The position numbers were made by a program, and so were the translations under genes. Below, one piece after another: positions 58,686 through 64,000 of a stretch of 64,000 nucleotides of DNA. Source of the DNA: Daucus carota subsp. sativus. Lineage: Eukaryota > Streptophyta > Magnoliopsida > Apiales > Apiaceae. The stretch is taken from the NCBI RefSeq assembly GCF_001625215.2, contig NC_030383.2, positions 54,928,380 to 54,992,379 on the forward strand. Direction: 5' to 3'. Below the pieces are notes generated by a model, which was not told the DNA's origin, ran no database searches, and worked only from the letters and a program-made list of their open reading frames with translations. Every line of letters begins with the position of its first letter. Position 1 is the first letter of the stretch.

Positions 58686-61600
58686 ATGGCGGGTAGTTAT
58701 AATTATTACAAGATGTTCGGTTGTTTTAATCGAAAGTTTAAAATGACCGCCATTGGCCCACCAACGGACGTTACAGAAGCGTTTAACGTTTATTCCGATG
58801 GTGGGACTCAATTAACGTCCGATCAACTTTTACGATTTTTGGTTGAATATCAAGGAGAAAAGGATTGCACAATCATGGATGCGGAAGAGCTATTGCAACA
58901 TGTTCTAAATCAACGGCACCACTTGGTTAAGTACACTCGGCATTCCCTTGATATTGAGGATTTCTTCTTCTTTCTGTTCCATGATGAAATCAATGCTCCT
59001 ATAGGAGCGCAGGTTATTACTTGCTCCTATGTTTTTATTTTCTGATCGCATTGTTTTGAAATTTTAATATATGCGCATTATGCACTGATGTTAATTTATG
59101 TGGCGTTTTCTGGTTTTGTGTGTTCGTATCCGTGCTTAAATTGTAGTTTAGGAAATCTGTTCTTGCAAAAATGAATTAAAATTTGATGCAAACGGATGTA
59201 TGATCCGGAATTGGAAAAGTGATTGGGGAAATTGATACGAAATTTGTTTCTGCATTGTATTCTTCAAACTACATCACTGTAACAAACATATTATACATGT
59301 GTAAAAAGCGGGAATCTGACTTAATTGGTGAAAACGCAGAACAAAGGTTTATCAGACATTAATCGGATTATTAATTGAATAATTAGAAATTTAATCAGTT
59401 TAGCCAGATAAACAAAAATTAATCAGGGATTAATCACGATTAATTACCTAGACTTTTAGGAAAGGGGTTGAATAACAAAACTAAATGCTTTAGATCAGAG
59501 CGTCCTTGCTAAATTGAAAGCATTGCATGAGATTAAAGCCAGCAACTCAAATGAAATTCTGCACATCTTAGGTCCCTTTATTCAATCAAAAGCATGTCAT
59601 CTGCAGCAGTAGGTCTTTTATGATGACTGACTTCAGATTATGACTTGAACTTGAAATACTCGCTGCACTCGGTGTGGAAGAGCCACGTAAAGGGTCTTTT
59701 CATTGTTATGTATCAATTCTGGATTAGCTTGCAGCCGAGGGCGGATCCATCATTTTTTTGGAGAGTGCCACATAAATTTTCGGAAGACATCTTTACAGTT
59801 TTGAATTCTTTTGGGAGCACTTCCGTAGTGTGCCTTACTAGATCCACCCCTACTTGCCGTGAAAGAGGTTCTGATTTAAGTTTGAAGAATCACTTTCTAT
59901 AAGATTCAGATTACTTCCCAGATTCCATTTCAAAATCTGCACTGCAATGTAGTATTTTACCTATTATGGCCTAACCATACGATTATATATCATAAATACT
60001 GTTAAGATTTATCTTTTGATTGGTCCCTATAATTTATCTTTTGAATTATCTTTTTGTTTCCTCTGTCTTGTAATTCTGAAATGTTATTTTAACAGTACTA
60101 GATAGTAAGAGATATCTGACAAGTTTTATTGTTCTAGGTACACCACGATATGACTGCTCCGTTGCAACATTATTTCATATACACCGGACACAATTCTTAC
60201 CTAACTGGAAACCAGCTAAGCAGTGATTGTAGTGATATTCCGATTATAAATGCTCTTGAACGAGGTGTGAGGGGAATAGAGCTTGATTTATGGCCAAATT
60301 CAACAAAAGATGATGTCCAGGTTCTTCATGGAAGGTAAACCAATACTCTTATCATTTATTTTGTAAGCGTGGTTTGATTGAAGGTCTGTGCCAGATAAAG
60401 AAAGCTAGAAAATTATTTTTCTTGATTTTGTTTAGTGATGTATAAATCTATGGAATCAATGTTAGAGAAATCAATGGTTTGATAAACACCAATATCTTAC
60501 TAGTGAGATTAGTTGTCAGAACTTTCTGATTCTACATTGTGGCCTAATTACTGATCCAGATATATGTATTGCATGCTGCTGAAAGTTCACAAGACCTTTT
60601 GAAATGACATTGTGGTAGCTTGTCCAACGTTAATTGGTACTCAATAGCTTGATTAGTGGTTACTGACACAGGGTCTGAAGCAATTTTTGTGCGTTATAAT
60701 CTTAAAGGAATTCCATGTGTTGAATTTGAATAAGTTTCTTTATCTGCTTTATTGTAGTTGTTTAGAGTAAATGGATATTTTTATGAATCGTAGGACCCTG
60801 ACTACTCCGGTGAGGCTTGACAAATGCTTCCAGTCCATCAAACAGCATGCATTCATCAAATCTCCTTATCCTGTTATAGTAACTTTAGAGGACCACCTAA
60901 ACCCGAGCCTTCGGGCAAAAGTTGCAGAGGTTAGCTATTAGTACCTTAATAAATTCATTTTGTAGAAGAACTGCTTTGTTTTCAGTCTTTAGTTTATTCC
61001 AAGTACTCAATCCACTTTCAGATGGCAATTCGAATTTTTGGAGAACTTCTCTATTACCCTGAGCCGGGATGCTTCCATGAATTCCCTTCTCCCGAAGAAT
61101 TGAAACATCATATTATTCTTTCCACCAAACCACCAAAAGAATATCTTGAATCAAAAAATGATAAGGATAGTGCTTCGTCAGTGAAAAAAGACATGGCAAT
61201 AGAAGAGTTGTGCAATAAGAATGATACACAACCAGAGGTGAGCTAAAAAGTAAAAACATTTTATTATCCATTAATATTGTAGGATATCTCTAATTCAATT
61301 AATCTCTTTAATCGAAGACACCGGAAAGTAGCTACACTCTGGGTGAAGACAATGATTTCCAAGATCAAACACCTAGCCAGCTTGAAGAACCTGAAATTAA
61401 GATTATGGATGCTATACGAACAGATGGCCGCACGGTAAGATAATAAACTTGAATCGAAACGCTTTTCCATCCCCTATTTTTTTCTGGGCTTCACTTTTGA
61501 CAACTGATATGATCTTTAGGGGAGTGATAGTGATGCAGATGATACATGCAGTCAGAAAAATTCCCAGCAAGGGACACCAGGGATTAAGGGTCAGTGTGTA

Positions 61601-64000
61601 ATTCAAACACCTGACAAGGTGAGCAGTTGTAAAGTATTTCATACTCAATTTATATAAATGCGTAACTGTTGAGGATGCTAAAGCTTTACAATTCTTATAA
61701 TTACATGATTCCAGCAGGGTCAGCCTAATGAATTTGCCGAAGACTTCAATGTAGACTCCGAGACATCGATGCAGCTTGACACACCTGATATACATGATAA
61801 AGATAAGCTATCAGAATTCAGTAAACATTGTCATCTTGGGGATGCTAATGAACATGATAAAGCAGGGACTTCAGAATGCAACAAATCTAGCCAGCTTGGG
61901 GCAACTGATGAGCCTAAGGAAGGTGGGACCACAGAAGGCAATAAATCTAGTCAGCTAGGGGAAGCTGCTGAACATACTGAAGATTGTGGAACAGAAAACC
62001 AAAAATCTAGCAATTTAGGTGAATCTGATAAAGATACTATTGTGGATAACCAAGATTCTAGCCAACAAGGGACAACTGATAAACATTCGGAAGACTGCAA
62101 AACAGAAATTTACCAATCTGACCAGCTTGGGGAATCTGTTGAACATTCAGAGGACAACAGTATAACGAGCAAAGATCTTAACCAAATTGAAACACTAGAA
62201 AAAGAAAATTGTTCTGAAGCTAAAGATCGTGATTCTAATAAAAATGATGATGGTCCTGATAGTCACCTTGCTAACGCCAGACCTCGCCAGCTTGTACTAA
62301 TTGGAGGCAAGCCTCTCTCTTCACTTCTTGAAGGTGGTGAATTGGTAAGCTAAATAATAAGACTGTGCAACATTCATTTATTATTATGGTATATTGTTCC
62401 TTTTAATTCTGTTTTATTGCAGAACAATGAAGATCAGGCTACTGGGGACAATGATGCCAACAAATTCCAACTTACTGCATCAGCATACAAGCATCTCATT
62501 GCAATACATGCAGATAAACCGAAGGATGGATTAAGGAGGACACTAATAGTTGGAGTTGATAAGGTTAGGCGTCTTAGTTTAAGTGAACAGGAACTTGAAA
62601 GAGCAGCTGAATTGTATGGAGCTGATATAGTTAGGTAACTGTAAGTTTGTGCTAGTATTCTTCACAAAGAAATATACTTAACATATCATTCATATTTTGT
62701 CTTATCAATCTGAACATGGCATATATTTTAGGTTTACACAAAAGAATTTAGTGAGGGTGTACCCAAAAGGGACTCGCGTAACATCATCAAATTTTAGGCC
62801 ACTAACTGGGTGGATGGTCGGAGCCCAGATGGTCGCATTCAATATGCAGGTTAGTTTTCAAGTCTAAATATATGTATGTAAAGAGCTAAGGCCGTTCTTT
62901 ATTGTTCATTTCTCTAACTAAAACTTATCATAAATATAATTTATATTCCTAATTCTTTTTGGCGAAGATGCAAATAAAACATGTTTCTGTTGCTAGTACA
63001 ACAACTAATTCATAAAATTGAATTTCTTATGCTATCTGCAAATAAAGACTTGTGATGATTTTGATGAACTAGGAAACTAGCCTTTGTTTTAATACTTGCC
63101 ACAAAGTCAATTTTTTTAGAAGGTTCCACAAAGTTTGTTGTTCCTAGAATTGTACTGCCGAGATGAACGACTGATTACTTACCAGTGACACTCTATCTTC
63201 AATTATCCACAAGTTTTAAACTTCTTTACTAGCATGCTATATCTGCTGACAAAACAAAGAGGAATAAAAATACTGAAGCAATAGATAAATAGTATTTTCC
63301 CTGTCATTATCTTTATACATATCTGTGTTACAGGGATATGGTAGATCACTATGGTTGATGCATGGAATGTTTAGAGCCAATGGTGGTTGTGGTTATGTGA
63401 AAAAACCAAAATTTCTGATGAAGAAAGCCCCAAATGAGGTATTCGATCCTAAAGCAAAATTGCCTGTGAAGACTACTTTAAAGGTGAGTAAATAGTAGTA
63501 TAACATAGATTAGTTCATTTAGCTGATGACAATTGCCTCATATTCCATGATCAATGATTTTATAGGTAAAAGTATACATGGGGGATGGATGGCGTCTCGA
63601 TTTTAGCCACACACACTTTGATGCATACTCACCACCAGATTTTTACACAAAGGTTAGTATGTTAGAGTACTGCATTGTTACAAGTTTGAAATTGCTACTT
63701 GAAAGACCAATCTGCAAGCCTAACCTGGATATATTGTACATGTACTGCGTTGCCTAATTAACGCAGTACATGTACAATATACTTTTCATGACGGTGCTTA
63801 TGGAAAGCTAATTAACAGTTTATGTATTAGTAATGCTGACAAATTTCAGTATCCAGGTTCGTATTGTTGGAGTTCCTGCGGATATAGCAAATAACAGAAC
63901 AAGAGTTATTGAGGATGATTGGACTCCTAGTTGGGACGAGGAATTTGAGTTCCCTTTGACAGTACCAGAGCTAGCATTGCTTCAGATAGTTGTTCAAGAG
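58686..64000 (+). CDS. Phosphoinositide-specific phospholipase C, plant type, with giant X-Y linker (3' end outside window)
   Basis: Hydrolyses phosphatidylinositol phosphates at the plasma membrane in a Ca-dependent way. Exons: 58686-59012, 60138-60334, 60794-60929, 61022-61237, 61318-61434, 61520-61618, 61718-62344, 62423-62634, 62732-62849, 63334-63483, 63566-63652 and 63857 to the edge; phases all match, giving 810 aa so far. Residues 1-109: EF-hand-like lobe. X domain about 110-260 with catalytic His127 (TGHNSYLT) and His173 (VLHGR), and Ca ligands Asn128, Glu157, Asp159 and Glu207. Y domain from 595 ([63 protein letters not shown]). The C2 domain begins at about 734. The linker, residues 262-594, is 333 aa against about 60-80 in Arabidopsis PLC2, acidic and partly repetitive. 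Closest by memory to the AtPLC4/6 group. The catalytic core looks intact. Confidence 0.93.
61826..62176 (+). repeat. In-frame 60-bp tandem repeat coding for the PLC linker
   Basis: Six units in exon 7 (residues 401-517): five of 20 aa and one of 17. Consensus approximately SSQLGExxEHxEDxxTExxK, for example [20 protein letters not shown] and [20 protein letters not shown]. Predicted disordered, acidic and Ser-rich. Confidence 0.85.
63730..63781. repeat. Perfect 22-bp inverted repeat with 8-nt loop in PLC intron 11
   Basis: The arm TATTGTACATGTACTGCGTT (within 63730-63751) is repeated exactly in inverse (63760-63781) around the loop GCCTAATT. The arm itself contains the palindrome TGTACATGTACA. 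No transposon ends or coding role seen. Confidence 0.9.

Overview
This is plant nuclear DNA, almost certainly from a eudicot. The genes are intron-rich with GT-AG introns, the intergenic DNA is AT-rich, Stowaway-type MITEs ending in CTCCCTCCGT are abundant, and there are Ty1/copia LTR elements and plant-only families (DC1 proteins, FAR1-related proteins, plant PI-PLC). The species cannot be fixed from sequence alone. No tRNA, rRNA, CRISPR array or organellar DNA was seen. Exon borders were placed by eye, using reading phase, splice consensus and remembered family sequences.

Layout. (1) 238-13134, minus: a complete nucleoporin NUP88/MOS7 gene of nine exons; its 5-kb intron 3 is filled with MITEs, a SINE and a tandem array. 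(2) 13.1-16.6 kb: intergenic, holding a poly(A) retroposon with a perfect 18-bp target duplication and a three-element MITE nest. (3) 16.7-36.8 kb: a tandem cluster of DC1 (cysteine/histidine-rich C1) genes, all on the plus strand. Three copies look intact (617, 589 and 612 aa) and at least three are broken. Two broken copies share a duplicated block with pieces of a NudC/CS-domain gene. A young, intact-looking Ty1/copia element (28192-33007) sits inside the cluster. (4) 39.4-41.5 kb, minus: a small multi-pass membrane protein of unknown function. (5) 41.5-48.8 kb: gene-free, with MITEs including a 568-bp fold-back element. (6) 48.8-51.4 kb, plus: a FAR1/FHY3-related gene, complete except for one in-frame TAG. 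(7) 51.4-58.7 kb: gene-free and repeat-rich, with a second poly(A) retroposon broken by an LTR element, a solo LTR and a SINE. (8) 58686-64000, plus: a plant phosphoinositide-specific phospholipase C running off the right edge, with a greatly enlarged, partly repetitive X-Y linker.

The genes do not form a pathway. NUP88/MOS7, DC1 proteins and PI-PLC have each been linked to stress or immune signalling in plants, but their closeness here is probably chance. I found no clearly new molecular system. The most unusual items are the expanded PI-PLC linker made of phase-0 exons, the co-duplicated DC1/NudC debris, and the number of transposon insertions that can be dated relative to one another by nesting and target duplications.
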